From contig JADINE010000036.1 of assembly GCA_017694175.1 (NCBI GenBank), positions 1-34,165 on the forward strand: a stretch of 34,165 bases of DNA, written 5' to 3'. Shown here piece by piece: positions 1-7,181 of this stretch; within the stretch, counting starts at the first letter, position 1, and each line of letters begins with the position of its first letter. The notes beneath the pieces were generated by a model, which ran no database searches, was not told where the DNA came from, and saw only the letters and a list, made by a program, of their open reading frames with translations. The position numbers and the translations under genes were made by a program. This DNA is from Candidatus Enterousia excrementavium. GTDB lineage: Bacteria; Pseudomonadota; Alphaproteobacteria; Rs-D84.

Positions 1-6
1 GCGCAT

Positions 7-170
7 CGTCACAGACGCGAAGGGAGCGGCATGTAAACAAAACCCCGCCAAATGGCGGGTAAATAGATAATAATTGCGTCTGCCACACTTCGTTAAAACT
101 TCGTGTGGCACTCCTTCGCGTGAACTGTTCCGCTCCGGCTTGCCACCCGAAGCGTCACAGACGCGAAGGG
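7..170. repeat. Two 18-bp direct repeats flanking noncoding DNA next to tRNA-Gln
   Basis: The same 18 bases (cgtcacagacgcgaaggg) occur at 7-24 and 153-170. The second copy directly abuts the CCA end of tRNA-Gln. Between them lie an inverted repeat, tgccacac (81-88) with gtgtggca (103-110), and a terminator-like hairpin at 44-59. I see no coding potential. The arrangement could be repeat-mediated duplication of tRNA flanking DNA or a small mobile repeat; the sequence alone does not decide. Confidence 0.6.
35..59 (-). terminator. Probable intrinsic terminator downstream of tRNA-Gln
   Basis: A GC-rich stem, cccgcca/tggcggg (44-50 with 53-59), is followed on the minus strand by a T-rich stretch (complement of 35-43). 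It lies about 110 bases past the 3' end of tRNA-Gln in the direction of transcription, with no gene between. On the plus strand no T-run follows, so minus-strand use is favoured. Confidence 0.55.
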
Positions 171-244
171 TGGTTGGGGCGCACGGATTCGAACCATGAT
201 AAAGAGAACCAAAATCTCTTGTCCTACCATTAGACGACACCCCA
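171..244 (-). tRNA. tRNA-Gln (anticodon TTG)
   Basis: Read on the minus strand, the acceptor arm TGGGGTG pairs with CGCCCCA, followed by discriminator A and an encoded CCA end (171-173). The anticodon loop TTTTGGT sits on the stem AGAGA/TCTCT and gives anticodon TTG, which reads CAA and by wobble CAG. The T-arm contains GGTTCGAATCC. The TGGGG start with the weak first U-A pair is typical of bacterial tRNA-Gln. A promoter lies just upstream (257-284, minus). Confidence 0.97.
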
Positions 245-256
245 AAAGCATCACAG

Positions 257-284
257 ATTATAAATATCTTTCAGGCTTTTGCAA
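257..284 (-). promoter_or_regulatory. Promoter of tRNA-Gln (TTGCAA-16-TATAAT)
   Basis: On the minus strand, TTGCAA (284-279) is followed after 16 bases by a perfect TATAAT (262-257). The predicted start, near 250, lies about 6 bases before the tRNA 5' end. The fit to a stable-RNA gene makes this one of the best anchors for the -35 consensus of this genome. Confidence 0.8.
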
Positions 285-346
285 TAACATTTTTTTATTA
301 TCATTTTTTATTTGCAAAAAAATAAAAAAAATATTACTTTTTTCAC

Positions 347-374
347 TTGCATTTTATTTATTAAAACATATAAT
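347..374 (+). promoter_or_regulatory. Promoter of the marR-tolC-adaptor-RND operon
   Basis: TTGCAT (347-352) and TATAAT (369-374) are 16 bases apart in AT-rich DNA upstream of the MarR gene. The predicted transcription start is near 381, which leaves a leader of about 34 bases containing a Shine-Dalgarno AGGG at 403-406. Confidence 0.75.
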
Positions 375-380
375 CATTAA

Positions 381-400
381 GGTTTTTAATAATTAATACC
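381..400. promoter_or_regulatory. Candidate MarR operator (imperfect palindrome)
   Basis: The stretch from ggtttttaat to aattaatacc is an imperfect AT-rich palindrome with outer arms GGT/ACC. It lies at the predicted transcription start and just before the ribosome binding site of a MarR-family gene. MarR repressors commonly bind AT-rich palindromes of about this size in their own promoter, so autorepression is plausible. This is inference from position and symmetry only. Confidence 0.45.
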
Positions 401-414
401 CCAGGGTGAATAAA

Positions 415-864
415 ATGGCTCATAAAGAATTTGTTAAATTATTCGAACAAAACATTTTATTGTTTGATAAATTATCGGACAAATTAAAACGTAATCCGTC
501 TGTTTTGTCGGGTTTTCCGCGGCAACAGTTAAGTATTCTTGTGCGTTTGCATATTGGCGGGCCTGCTTTATTAAAAGACATTGCGCGTCGTGAAATGGTG
601 CCGACGCCGAATTTGTGTGCAGCATTTCGTAAATTGGAACGCGATGGTTTGGTTCTGCGCAAGATTGATGAAAAAGATCGTCGAAACACTTGGTATTCGG
701 TAACCTCGCAGGGTCAGGAATTGGCCGTACGTGCAATGGATGCCATGCGTAGCGCCATAGACAGTTTGTTTGCCGGTGTTTCGCGGGACGATGAAAATGC
801 GCTGACGGCGGCGATGAAAACTATTAATAATATTTTAACACGTATGGAGTTAACAAATGCGTAA
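415..864 (+). CDS. MarR family transcriptional regulator
   Basis: A 149-residue protein with the MarR winged-helix layout: N-terminal dimerisation helices, a helix-turn-helix around residues 45-85 (TPNLCAAFRKLERDGLVLR) and a wing with the DEKDRRN pattern typical of the family (usual length 140-160). MarR proteins are ligand-responsive dimeric repressors, often of efflux genes. I start at ATG 415 because AGGG lies 8 bases upstream; an in-frame GTG at 406 lacks a ribosome binding site. The gene overlaps tolC by 8 bases and heads an export operon, so it probably controls that operon. The ligand cannot be inferred. Confidence 0.92.
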   Translation: MAHKEFVKLFEQNILLFDKLSDKLKRNPSVLSGFPRQQLSILVRLHIGGPALLKDIARREMVPTPNLCAAFRKLERDGLVLRKIDEKDRRNTWYSVTSQGQELAVRAMDAMRSAIDSLFAGVSRDDENALTAAMKTINNILTRMELTNA

Positions 865-2191
865 ATTGAAACTGTCCGCAATTGTATTGTGTGCGGCAAT
901 TGTTGGGGTTGATGCGTATGCCATGGATTTGTCGTTGGACAAGGCAGTGGAAATGATTTTGGATGAATCCCAGGATTTAAAAAAGGCCGAGGCTAATGTT
1001 AAAAAAGCCGAAGCGTCCCTGGATGCGGCCAATGCCAATCGTTGGTTTAAAATAGAGGGCACGGCGACCTATATGGATTTGATTGATGTAAAAAATCCGC
1101 TGAAATCGTATCAGGTGTCTTTGCCGCCTGAATTGGGTGGAATGCTGTCGTATTATTTGGATAAACAAATAACTTTGCCGGAAAGAATCGATATCCCAGA
1201 CAGTATGTTTATGGCCGGCGTTACGGTGACCCAGCCCATTTACACATTTGGGAAAATTGGTAATGCAGTCCAAGGTGTAAAATCTGCGATAAAAATGGCG
1301 AATGCGTCGCGCGAAATGACCGCGCGCGAGGTTCGTTACAGTGCTGTTGATATGTATTGGACGGCAAAGATGACGGATGAAATTGTGGAAATTTCGCGTG
1401 CCGATTTAAATGCTGCGCGGGACGCACGGAAAAGACTTACATCGGCCGGTCGTGCCAATCGCAGTAATCTGGTTAAAATAGAATCAGATATTGCAACCAA
1501 AGAAATTAATCTTTCGAACGCTGAATTCAATCGTGATACTGCGCACAGAATGTTAAAGATTTTGGCTGGTATTGATATGTCCGAGCAGTTAAATTTAACT
1601 GATGAATTTCCGAAAACGTTTTCTGATTTGAACGCAGGTGAATTAAAATCCACACCGCAATGGGATGCATTGAACGAACAGATTCAGATGTATGAACGCA
1701 ACGCAAAGGCTAAACGTGCTGGTGCATTACCAACTTTGGCGGCAACCGCATCATATAACTATATTGCGATGGGGAAAAATTTGGGCAATATGTTTGGTGA
1801 CAATGATATGCAGTCTGCATATTGGGGATTGGCTTTACAGGTGCCAATATTCAGTGGTGGGGCGAACATGGCCAATGCCACCATCGAGGCTATGAATGCC
1901 GAAGCCGCGCGTCAAGATTTAGATAAAGCTAAGAAAATGACAACCGAAGAATACAATCGTGCGATTGATCAGTATAACCATCTGCGCGGAAATTTAGCGA
2001 AATTAGAAAACGCGCGTGATTTGGCGGCCAAAGCGTATGATTTTTCAAGTGAACGTTTTGCATCTGGTCAAACATCTGCGGTTGAACTGGCCGAAGTATC
2101 TGCGGGGCTGTATCAATTGGATATGGCATTGTTGGATGCTAAATATAACATATTAATGTCTGCGGAATCTGTAAAGAAGTTGGGTGAATAA
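857..2191 (+). CDS. TolC family outer membrane efflux protein
   Basis: 444 residues, the normal TolC-family size. A signal peptide covers residues 1-22 (basic start, hydrophobic core, AYA before the cut). Two OEP repeats follow, roughly residues 25-215 and 255-440, rich in Ala/Asn and long helices as in the coiled-coil periplasmic barrel; QPIYTFGKIGNAV and QVPIFSGGANMAN are the two family-typical strand-to-helix junctions. Three such chains form the outer-membrane channel and periplasmic tunnel of tripartite exporters. The start overlaps the end of marR, and the adaptor begins two bases after its stop, so the four genes are probably co-transcribed. The substrate is unknown. Confidence 0.95.
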   Translation: MRKLKLSAIVLCAAIVGVDAYAMDLSLDKAVEMILDESQDLKKAEANVKKAEASLDAANANRWFKIEGTATYMDLIDVKNPLKSYQVSLPPELGGMLSYYLDKQITLPERIDIPDSMFMAGVTVTQPIYTFGKIGNAVQGVKSAIKMANASREMTAREVRYSAVDMYWTAKMTDEIVEISRADLNAARDARKRLTSAGRANRSNLVKIESDIATKEINLSNAEFNRDTAHRMLKILAGIDMSEQLNLTDEFPKTFSDLNAGELKSTPQWDALNEQIQMYERNAKAKRAGALPTLAATASYNYIAMGKNLGNMFGDNDMQSAYWGLALQVPIFSGGANMANATIEAMNAEAARQDLDKAKKMTTEEYNRAIDQYNHLRGNLAKLENARDLAAKAYDFSSERFASGQTSAVELAEVSAGLYQLDMALLDAKYNILMSAESVKKLGE

Positions 2192-2192
2192 C

Positions 2193-2789
2193 ATGGAAAA
2201 AATAACACAGCAATTTAAATCAGAAAAACTTAAAACGTCGTTGTATGGGGTGTGTGCAGTTGCATTGATTGGCTGGTGCGTGTTCCGTTTCACGGCGATT
2301 GGGGCAGAAAACGCGCGTGCAGTGTTTAATCCTGCGCGTTATGCGGCCGATGCAGGTGCGCCTGTGTATGCAATGGAAATGCAAAGTGGTTCAGGTGTAT
2401 TGCGCGAACCGATTGAAATAAAGAATAATCGTGCTTTGGTTTCTTCTGTGCGTGTAGGCAAATTGCGTCCGGGGCAACGTGTTGGCGATGGCGAGATTGT
2501 ATCTGTTTCGCGCGATGTTGATTTGAACACAGGCATGCACATAGTACGTACGCGTGGTGCATCTGATGGATTACAATATGCAGAATTTGAAACAGACGGA
2601 TATTTTGTACCGTTGTATGCTGTGAATAACGGTGTTGTGATGCTGGATGTTGATGGTACGGCGACCCCACGCAATGTGGATGTTGTTCGTACAGATGCGC
2701 AAAATGCATTGGTTGCCGGGCTGCACGACGGTGATGTTGTGATATTATCGCACGTGGATGCCGGCGATAAGGTTCAGATTGTAAAATAA
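2193..2789 (+). CDS. Short periplasmic adaptor-like protein (MFP family, lacking hairpin and lipoyl domains)
   Basis: 198 residues; I prefer ATG 2193 (GGGTG about 6 bases upstream). One membrane anchor lies at about residues 16-34. The rest resembles only the beta-barrel part of RND/HlyD adaptors (LRPGQRVGDGEIVSVSRD, then a TGMHIVRT segment) and the membrane-proximal part (YFVPLYAVNNGVVML, GLHDGDVVILS, GDKVQIVK). Full adaptors have 350-400 residues with a lipoyl domain and an alpha-helical hairpin that docks TolC; both are absent. The upstream gene ends two bases before, so no hidden 5' portion exists. Its place between tolC and the permease supports an adaptor role. Assignment by fold pattern is moderate. 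Confidence 0.75.
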   Translation: MEKITQQFKSEKLKTSLYGVCAVALIGWCVFRFTAIGAENARAVFNPARYAADAGAPVYAMEMQSGSGVLREPIEIKNNRALVSSVRVGKLRPGQRVGDGEIVSVSRDVDLNTGMHIVRTRGASDGLQYAEFETDGYFVPLYAVNNGVVMLDVDGTATPRNVDVVRTDAQNALVAGLHDGDVVILSHVDAGDKVQIVK

Positions 2790-2822
2790 TACAGCTAATT
2801 TGATATTCAGGGGGATTTTATC

Positions 2823-5800
2823 ATGTTAAAGTTTTTTGTGCGCAGACCCGTTACAACGGTTATGTTTGTTTTGTTCTGGGTGGTTTTGGGATTTGTATCT
2901 TTCCCGAAAATGAACATAGAACGCACTCCGTCGGTTGATATGCCGATGGTTACGGCCACATTCGTGTATCCTGGGGCTGCGCCTGCGGAAATAGAATCCC
3001 AGGTTATCAAACGTGCCGAAGATGCAATATCCGAAGTCTCAGAAATTAAAAAAATTACATCCCAGGCGTTCGAAAATGGCGGCTTTGTTATGGCCGAGTT
3101 TAATCTGGGCGTGGATGTTAACGATAAAGCCAGCGAAGTAAAAACAAAACTGGACGCGCTGATTTCTGAATTCCCATCTGATATGGAACAGCCTGTTGTT
3201 GAAAAATTAAATCCATTGGAACAGCCCGTAGTGGATATCATGATTACAGGGGATAACCTGCGTGATTTACAGGAATATGTTGACGATACATTATCCAATC
3301 AAATCACTGCGATTCCAGGCGTGGCCAGTGTGGATGTGTTTGGTGGCGAAACACGTGCAATCCGCATAGAAATGAATCCCGAATTATTGGCGGCGCGCGG
3401 TGCCACGGTTATGGATGTTGTGTCGGCATTGGGTGCGCGTAATTTGAACGTGCCTGGGGGTAAAATCGAATTCGGTTCCAATTCGTCGAATGTTCGTTTC
3501 GTAGGTGAATTTTCCAGTGTGGATGAAATTGCAAATTTGCAATTAACCACAGTCGAAGGCCAACGGTTTAAATTATCAGATATCGCAACCGTTACAGATG
3601 CTGCGCGCGATTTAGAAAATGGGGCGCGCTATAATGGTCGCGATGTTATTATTGCCTCTGTTGTAAAATCATCAGACGGTAATGCAATAAACGTATCGCG
3701 TGATTTACGTGCGCAAATGCCGAAATTAACATCAGCATTGCAATCTGAATTTCCTGATGCACAAATGGAAATTATTTCTGATACATCAACCGCGATTGCC
3801 GATGAAACATACAGCACAATCGAAGGCATCATTTTAGGGGTTATATTCACAGTTCTTGTATTGTTGGCCTTTACGCGCAATTGGCGTTCAACGATTATCG
3901 CAGGCGTTGTAATTCCTGCATCATTGATTGCTGGATTTTTCTTTATGGACGCCAGTAACTTTACAATTAATGCATTAACATTATTGGCGTATTCATCTGC
4001 GCTGGGAACATTGGTATCGAACGCAATTATTCTGATTGAAGCTGCATTACAGGAAATGCGCAGCGGCAAAGATCCTGAAAACGCCGCAATTGATGGCACA
4101 AAAAAGGTTGCAGTTTCTGTTTTGGCGGGCGTCGGCACAAACGTAGTGGTGTTTTTACCATTGGCGTTTATGGGCGGCATTGCAGGACAATTTATGAACC
4201 AGTTTGGTTTAACAGTTGTGTATTTAACATTGCTGTCGTTACTGTTCTCGTTCACATTAACGCCCATGATGATTGCAAAATTCCTGCGTTTAACAAACAA
4301 GAAAAAAAGTAAAAAAATCCAAAACGCGAAAACAGTTCGTGCAACAGTTGTCTCGGACAAGGGTAATCCTGTTAAAAAAGAATCTCGTTTACGTCGTTGG
4401 TATAATTACCAGCACACACATCCATGGCGTGTGGTTGTAATGGCTGTGGCTGCATTGATTGTGTCGTCAATGTTGATGCGGTTCGTGGGTAATGAATTCG
4501 CACCGTCAACGGATACGAATGAAATCAACATTACTGCACGTGCGCCGATGGGGGCAACGTATGAAAAATCAACTGAAATTGCCAAACAGATAGAAGAAAA
4601 ATTGGCCAGCGTTGATGATATTACGGCTGTGTCAGTAAAAATAGGCGACCGTGGATTGCAAAACATTGCGGTAAAATTAACACTTGTCGATGTGGAAAAT
4701 CGCAGCAAATCAGACCAAGAAATCGCGCGTGATATCATGCCGATGTTGTCTGAAATCCCAGACGTGGAAATCCAGGTCAGTGCAGGTGCAGCGATATCAA
4801 CAGGCTCGTCAAATGCCGATATTGTGATGAATGTTTATGGGCCTGATGATGCCAAACGTAATGCGTATGCAAATCAAGCGCTGGATTTGATTAATCAAAT
4901 TCCCGAAGTACAATCGGCCGTTCTGGCGCAACAAAAGCCGGCCATGGAAACGCAATTTATCCCAGATGAAGACAAAATGAATTCATGGGGCATAAATAAT
5001 TCGTATGCTGGCATGACTTTGCGTACGGCTTTGTATGGGAATGACGATTATAAATACAAAGAAAACAGTGAAGAATATCCGATAATTTTGGAATTTGCTG
5101 AACCGTTCAAAAGCATGGATATGTTTGAAAACGTGTTTGTAAATTCACAGCGTGGTATGGTGCCATTGTCTGAATTGGGCGAAATTCGTACTGTTCCTGC
5201 TACGCCGGATATCATGCGTATTGATAAAAACCGCATAACAGAAATCGATATCAATATCGGTAAATCTACGATGGGCCCAGTTCAGCAAAAAATAGAAACC
5301 GCTGTTGCCACAATGAATTGGGAAGAGGGCTATGGCATAGATTTTGGTGGTATGTCTGAAATCCAGGATGAAACTACAACCGAAATCGGCAGTGCGTTTT
5401 TGCTGGCAATCATTTTGACCTATATGTTGTTGGCGGCCATTTTGAATTCGTTGGCGCATCCGTTTACGATTGCAACATCAATCGCAACCAGTTTTGTAGG
5501 TGTGTTTATATTGTTGTTCTTGTCGGGTGCATCTATGAACGTTGGGGCAATGTTGGCATTTGTTATGTTGGTTGGTTTGGTGGTGAATAATAATATTTTG
5601 GTGCTGGAACCAACTGTTGGTCGCATAGCCAACGGCGAAAAACCATATGAAGCCCTGTGGACAGAAATGAAAGACAAACAGTCTATGATTTTAATGACGT
5701 CCATTGCGGTTATAACCGGAATGGTGCCACAGTTATGGGCGGGTGATGGCATGAAAGTTGCAATGGCGGCAGTTATGATTGGTGGTATGTTCGCCAGTAT

Positions 5801-5879
5801 GGTGTTTACGTTTGTGTTAACCCCAGCGTTGTTCTTTTTGGTGGAACGCGGGCGCGAAAAATTAAAGCGTAAAAAATAA
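2823..5879 (+). CDS. RND family efflux permease with altered proton-relay residues
   Basis: 1018 residues, the normal size for AcrB/HAE1-type permeases. TM1 lies at residues 11-28, the first porter domain at about 35-320, TM2-TM6 around 330-490, a Lys-rich cytoplasmic loop, TM7 near 540, a second porter domain, and TM8-TM12 from about 860 to the end. The family is clear from PGAAPAEIE, IPGVASVDVFGG and the paired transmembrane motifs. In TM4 the family motif GLVVDDAIV reads GTLVSNAII, so the Asp pair (AcrB D407/D408) is S399/N400. In TM10 the AcrB K940 position is N922, a change also known in other RND proteins. The Shine-Dalgarno is GGGGG, 8 bases before the ATG. It is the last gene of the marR-tolC-adaptor operon and is followed by a terminator. 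Confidence 0.93.
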   Translation: MLKFFVRRPVTTVMFVLFWVVLGFVSFPKMNIERTPSVDMPMVTATFVYPGAAPAEIESQVIKRAEDAISEVSEIKKITSQAFENGGFVMAEFNLGVDVNDKASEVKTKLDALISEFPSDMEQPVVEKLNPLEQPVVDIMITGDNLRDLQEYVDDTLSNQITAIPGVASVDVFGGETRAIRIEMNPELLAARGATVMDVVSALGARNLNVPGGKIEFGSNSSNVRFVGEFSSVDEIANLQLTTVEGQRFKLSDIATVTDAARDLENGARYNGRDVIIASVVKSSDGNAINVSRDLRAQMPKLTSALQSEFPDAQMEIISDTSTAIADETYSTIEGIILGVIFTVLVLLAFTRNWRSTIIAGVVIPASLIAGFFFMDASNFTINALTLLAYSSALGTLVSNAIILIEAALQEMRSGKDPENAAIDGTKKVAVSVLAGVGTNVVVFLPLAFMGGIAGQFMNQFGLTVVYLTLLSLLFSFTLTPMMIAKFLRLTNKKKSKKIQNAKTVRATVVSDKGNPVKKESRLRRWYNYQHTHPWRVVVMAVAALIVSSMLMRFVGNEFAPSTDTNEINITARAPMGATYEKSTEIAKQIEEKLASVDDITAVSVKIGDRGLQNIAVKLTLVDVENRSKSDQEIARDIMPMLSEIPDVEIQVSAGAAISTGSSNADIVMNVYGPDDAKRNAYANQALDLINQIPEVQSAVLAQQKPAMETQFIPDEDKMNSWGINNSYAGMTLRTALYGNDDYKYKENSEEYPIILEFAEPFKSMDMFENVFVNSQRGMVPLSELGEIRTVPATPDIMRIDKNRITEIDINIGKSTMGPVQQKIETAVATMNWEEGYGIDFGGMSEIQDETTTEIGSAFLLAIILTYMLLAAILNSLAHPFTIATSIATSFVGVFILLFLSGASMNVGAMLAFVMLVGLVVNNNILVLEPTVGRIANGEKPYEALWTEMKDKQSMILMTSIAVITGMVPQLWAGDGMKVAMAAVMIGGMFASMVFTFVLTPALFFLVERGREKLKRKK

Positions 5880-5880
5880 T

Positions 5881-5907
5881 AAAAATGGGGCGCATGCCCC
5901 ATTTTTA
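5881..5907 (+). terminator. Intrinsic terminator after the RND gene
   Basis: An 11-bp perfect stem, aaaaatggggc (5881-5891) with gccccattttt (5896-5906), closes a gcat loop and ends in the T-run. It starts two bases after the RND stop codon. The same stem sequence recurs after the Cys-rich gene at 14812-14837. Confidence 0.9.
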
Positions 5908-5937
5908 TTGCAAAATCAGAAAAACCATTGCTATAAT
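5908..5937 (+). promoter_or_regulatory. Promoter of the HAD-family gene (TTGCAA-18-TATAAT)
   Basis: TTGCAA (5908-5913) and TATAAT (5932-5937) are separated by 18 bases, directly after the upstream terminator. The predicted start near 5944 gives a leader of about 18 bases carrying AAGGA before ATG 5962. Confidence 0.75.
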
Positions 5938-5961
5938 CCTTGCATTACAAAAGGAATTTTA

Positions 5962-6564
5962 ATGCTGAAAAAAGAAGATATAGTAGTTTTTGATTTCGAC
6001 GGAACATTGTCTGGATACGACACAAGCGTTCAATTTGGTAAATATTGTTTTCGCCATTCTGTGCGGCCTTGGCTGTTTCTTCCATTAATTGGTGTGGCGG
6101 CGATTGCTCGTATGTTTAACCCAGGTGGCATCTGGTGGCGCCAGGCTATGCGTCGTTTTTTAACCACCAATATGGTAAATAAATTTTCGCGTGATTTCAT
6201 TCGCCAACACCGTCGTGAGCGTTTTGGTTGGGCGGCTGATCAGGTTGCCAAAGAACGTGCCGATGGTCGCACAGTAATTTTAATTTCAGCCAGTCCTGAT
6301 TATTTGTTACCGCATCTTGTACGCGATATGAAATTTGACACAGTTATTTGTTCGCGCATGGATGTGAACAAGCCTTGGAAATATGAATTTTTGTGCTGGG
6401 GCAAAAACAAAGTTATTGCGATGGACGAATGGGCGAAAAAGAACCATATAATCCCAAACGTGGTGCGCGCATATTCAGACAGCAAACATGATTTACCGAT
6501 AATGGAACTTGCCAGCGAACAAGTTTGGGTGGACAGAAACACAGGATTAAGAAAATCTGCCTGA
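5962..6564 (+). CDS. HAD superfamily hydrolase, subfamily IB (SerB-like phosphatase)
   Basis: 200 residues. Motif I is FDFDGT, with nucleophile D11 and general acid D13. Motif II is the Ser of ISASPDYLLPHL near residue 112. A Lys in the CWGKNKVIA region fits motif III, and AYSDSKHDLPIM is the acidic motif that holds Mg2+. The helical segment after motif I (residues about 20-95) is the C1 cap typical of subfamily IB. Such enzymes remove phosphate from small molecules or lipid head groups; the hydrophobic PWLFLPLIGVAAIARMF stretch hints at membrane association. ATG 5962 is chosen for the AAGGA Shine-Dalgarno and because the promoter lies just upstream. The exact substrate is unknown. Confidence 0.88.
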   Translation: MLKKEDIVVFDFDGTLSGYDTSVQFGKYCFRHSVRPWLFLPLIGVAAIARMFNPGGIWWRQAMRRFLTTNMVNKFSRDFIRQHRRERFGWAADQVAKERADGRTVILISASPDYLLPHLVRDMKFDTVICSRMDVNKPWKYEFLCWGKNKVIAMDEWAKKNHIIPNVVRAYSDSKHDLPIMELASEQVWVDRNTGLRKSA

Positions 6565-6592
6565 TGCAAAAAAGGTGCACATCCGTTATAAT
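6564..6592 (+). promoter_or_regulatory. Promoter of the small coiled-coil gene, predicted leaderless
   Basis: ATGCAA (6564-6569), a one-base variant of the local TTGCAA box, and TATAAT (6587-6592) are 17 bases apart. Counting seven bases past the -10 box places the start exactly on the A of ATG 6599, and no Shine-Dalgarno precedes that ATG. This fits a leaderless mRNA. Confidence 0.6.
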
Positions 6593-6618
6593 CATCGCAT
6601 GGTTATAACGGATGTTTT
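6580..6618. terminator. 12-bp inverted repeat: terminator of the HAD gene and possible operator
   Basis: CATCCGTTATAA (6580-6591) and TTATAACGGATG (6603-6614) are perfect inverted copies around an 11-base spacer, followed by TTTTAT. In a transcript coming from the HAD gene this would fold into a terminator-like hairpin. On DNA it spans the -10 box and start codon of the next gene, an ideal position for a repressor site. Which role is real cannot be told from the sequence. Confidence 0.6.
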
Positions 6619-6844
6619 ATATGATTTAACTGTTGGGGTTACGGGCGCAGTATTGGGCGCATTGATAATGTTGGGTTTTAACCGTAAAAAAACGCGTCGC
6701 CTGTCGAATGAAATTTTGGTCAATCGCCAAGATTTGGAAAAATTGCGCCTGGAAAATAATCGATTAATTGAAACGATAAAAAATCGCGAAAACCAAATTT
6801 TGGAATTACAGCGTAAAATCCTGCGAAAAAAATCAAAATCGTAA
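6599..6844 (+). CDS. Small membrane-anchored coiled-coil protein, function unknown
   Basis: 81 residues from ATG 6599. One hydrophobic segment (about residues 10-30, VGVTGAVLGALIMLGF) is followed by basic residues (NRKKTRR, suggesting a cytoplasmic C-terminus) and then a leucine-rich heptad-like helix (LRLENNRLIETIKNRENQIL) to the end. The layout recalls small division or envelope scaffold proteins, but I do not recognise a family. A GTG at 6575 would add 8 residues but has no better ribosome binding site. It has its own promoter and lies in a gap between the HAD gene and noncoding DNA. Confidence 0.7.
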   Translation: MVITDVLYDLTVGVTGAVLGALIMLGFNRKKTRRLSNEILVNRQDLEKLRLENNRLIETIKNRENQILELQRKILRKKSKS

Positions 6845-6967
6845 TTTGGGATACTTTGCTATCGTCCCGTCACGGAACCAGTTTCCATCTATTGGAGGGG
6901 TGGCGCGGACCGGGGTGGTTTACTCGTGACTCGTGAGTGTGTCGCTCGGGCGCGTTGCGCCCTGTGC

Positions 6968-7094
6968 GTATCCTCGTATTTATTCGGTCTGCACTTCGTT
7001 TGACCTCATATACTCGGATTCCCTCGGCTGATGCCTGTGGGTATCCTCGTAGTTGTTCAAACTTCGCGTTGCTCGTTTTCACATACTCGGATTC
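6968..7094. repeat. Imperfect 73-bp tandem repeat, two units
   Basis: GTATCCTCGTA occurs at 6968-6978 and 7041-7051, and ATACTCGGATTC at 7010-7021 and 7083-7094; both pairs are exactly 73 bases apart. The sequence between the anchors has diverged but keeps an acttcg core. It lies in noncoding DNA. Confidence 0.75.
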
Positions 7095-7120
7095 ATCGCG
7101 AGCAAAGCGTGGCGATCCAG
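7095..7120. repeat. Palindromic element resembling a dispersed repeat
   Basis: The 26 bases starting atcgcgagcaaagcgtgg and ending cgatccag have complementary ends (ATCGC/GCGAT). They resemble the 'gcgagcgaagcgtggcaatccag'-like dispersed repeat I remember from several bacterial genomes. Only one copy is visible here, so assignment as a dispersed element rests on memory. Confidence 0.4.
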
Positions 7121-7124
7121 TAAA

Positions 7125-7154
7125 TAAAAAAGCACTGCGGGCGTTCGCCCGCAG
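7125..7154 (-). terminator. Intrinsic terminator of rmuC
   Basis: On the minus strand, CTGCGGGC/GCCCGCAG (7154-7147 with 7142-7135) forms an 8-bp GC stem with a four-base loop, followed by a run of T (complement of 7125-7131). It lies 28 bases beyond the rmuC stop codon. Confidence 0.88.
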
Positions 7155-7181
7155 ACCACATCTATACTCTTTAATTTATTA

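Larger units (their letters stand above)
6845..7122. other. Noncoding stretch with repeats; no gene recognised
   Basis: About 275 bases between the small membrane gene and the rmuC terminator. Open frames across it are unconvincing: no ribosome binding site, odd composition and no recognisable motifs. It contains a 73-bp imperfect tandem repeat (6968-7094) and a palindromic element (7095-7120). The first 90 bases are GC-rich (ggaggggtggcgcggaccgg) and could form an RNA, but I found no signature of SRP RNA, RNase P RNA, tmRNA or 6S RNA. Confidence 0.6.

Noticed and set aside
196..396. A 66-codon plus-strand frame across tRNA-Gln and the marR promoter
   Set aside because: It overlaps the tRNA and promoter elements, has no ribosome binding site and reads as low-complexity AT-rich sequence.
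5908..5961. Upstream TTG start of the HAD gene
   Set aside because: The TTG is part of the -35 box and lies upstream of the predicted transcription start; ATG 5962 has a proper AAGGA site.
6845..6935. Possible structured RNA such as SRP RNA or 6S RNA
   Set aside because: The GGAAGCAGCC-type SRP core and other diagnostic motifs are absent; only GC-rich sequence is seen.
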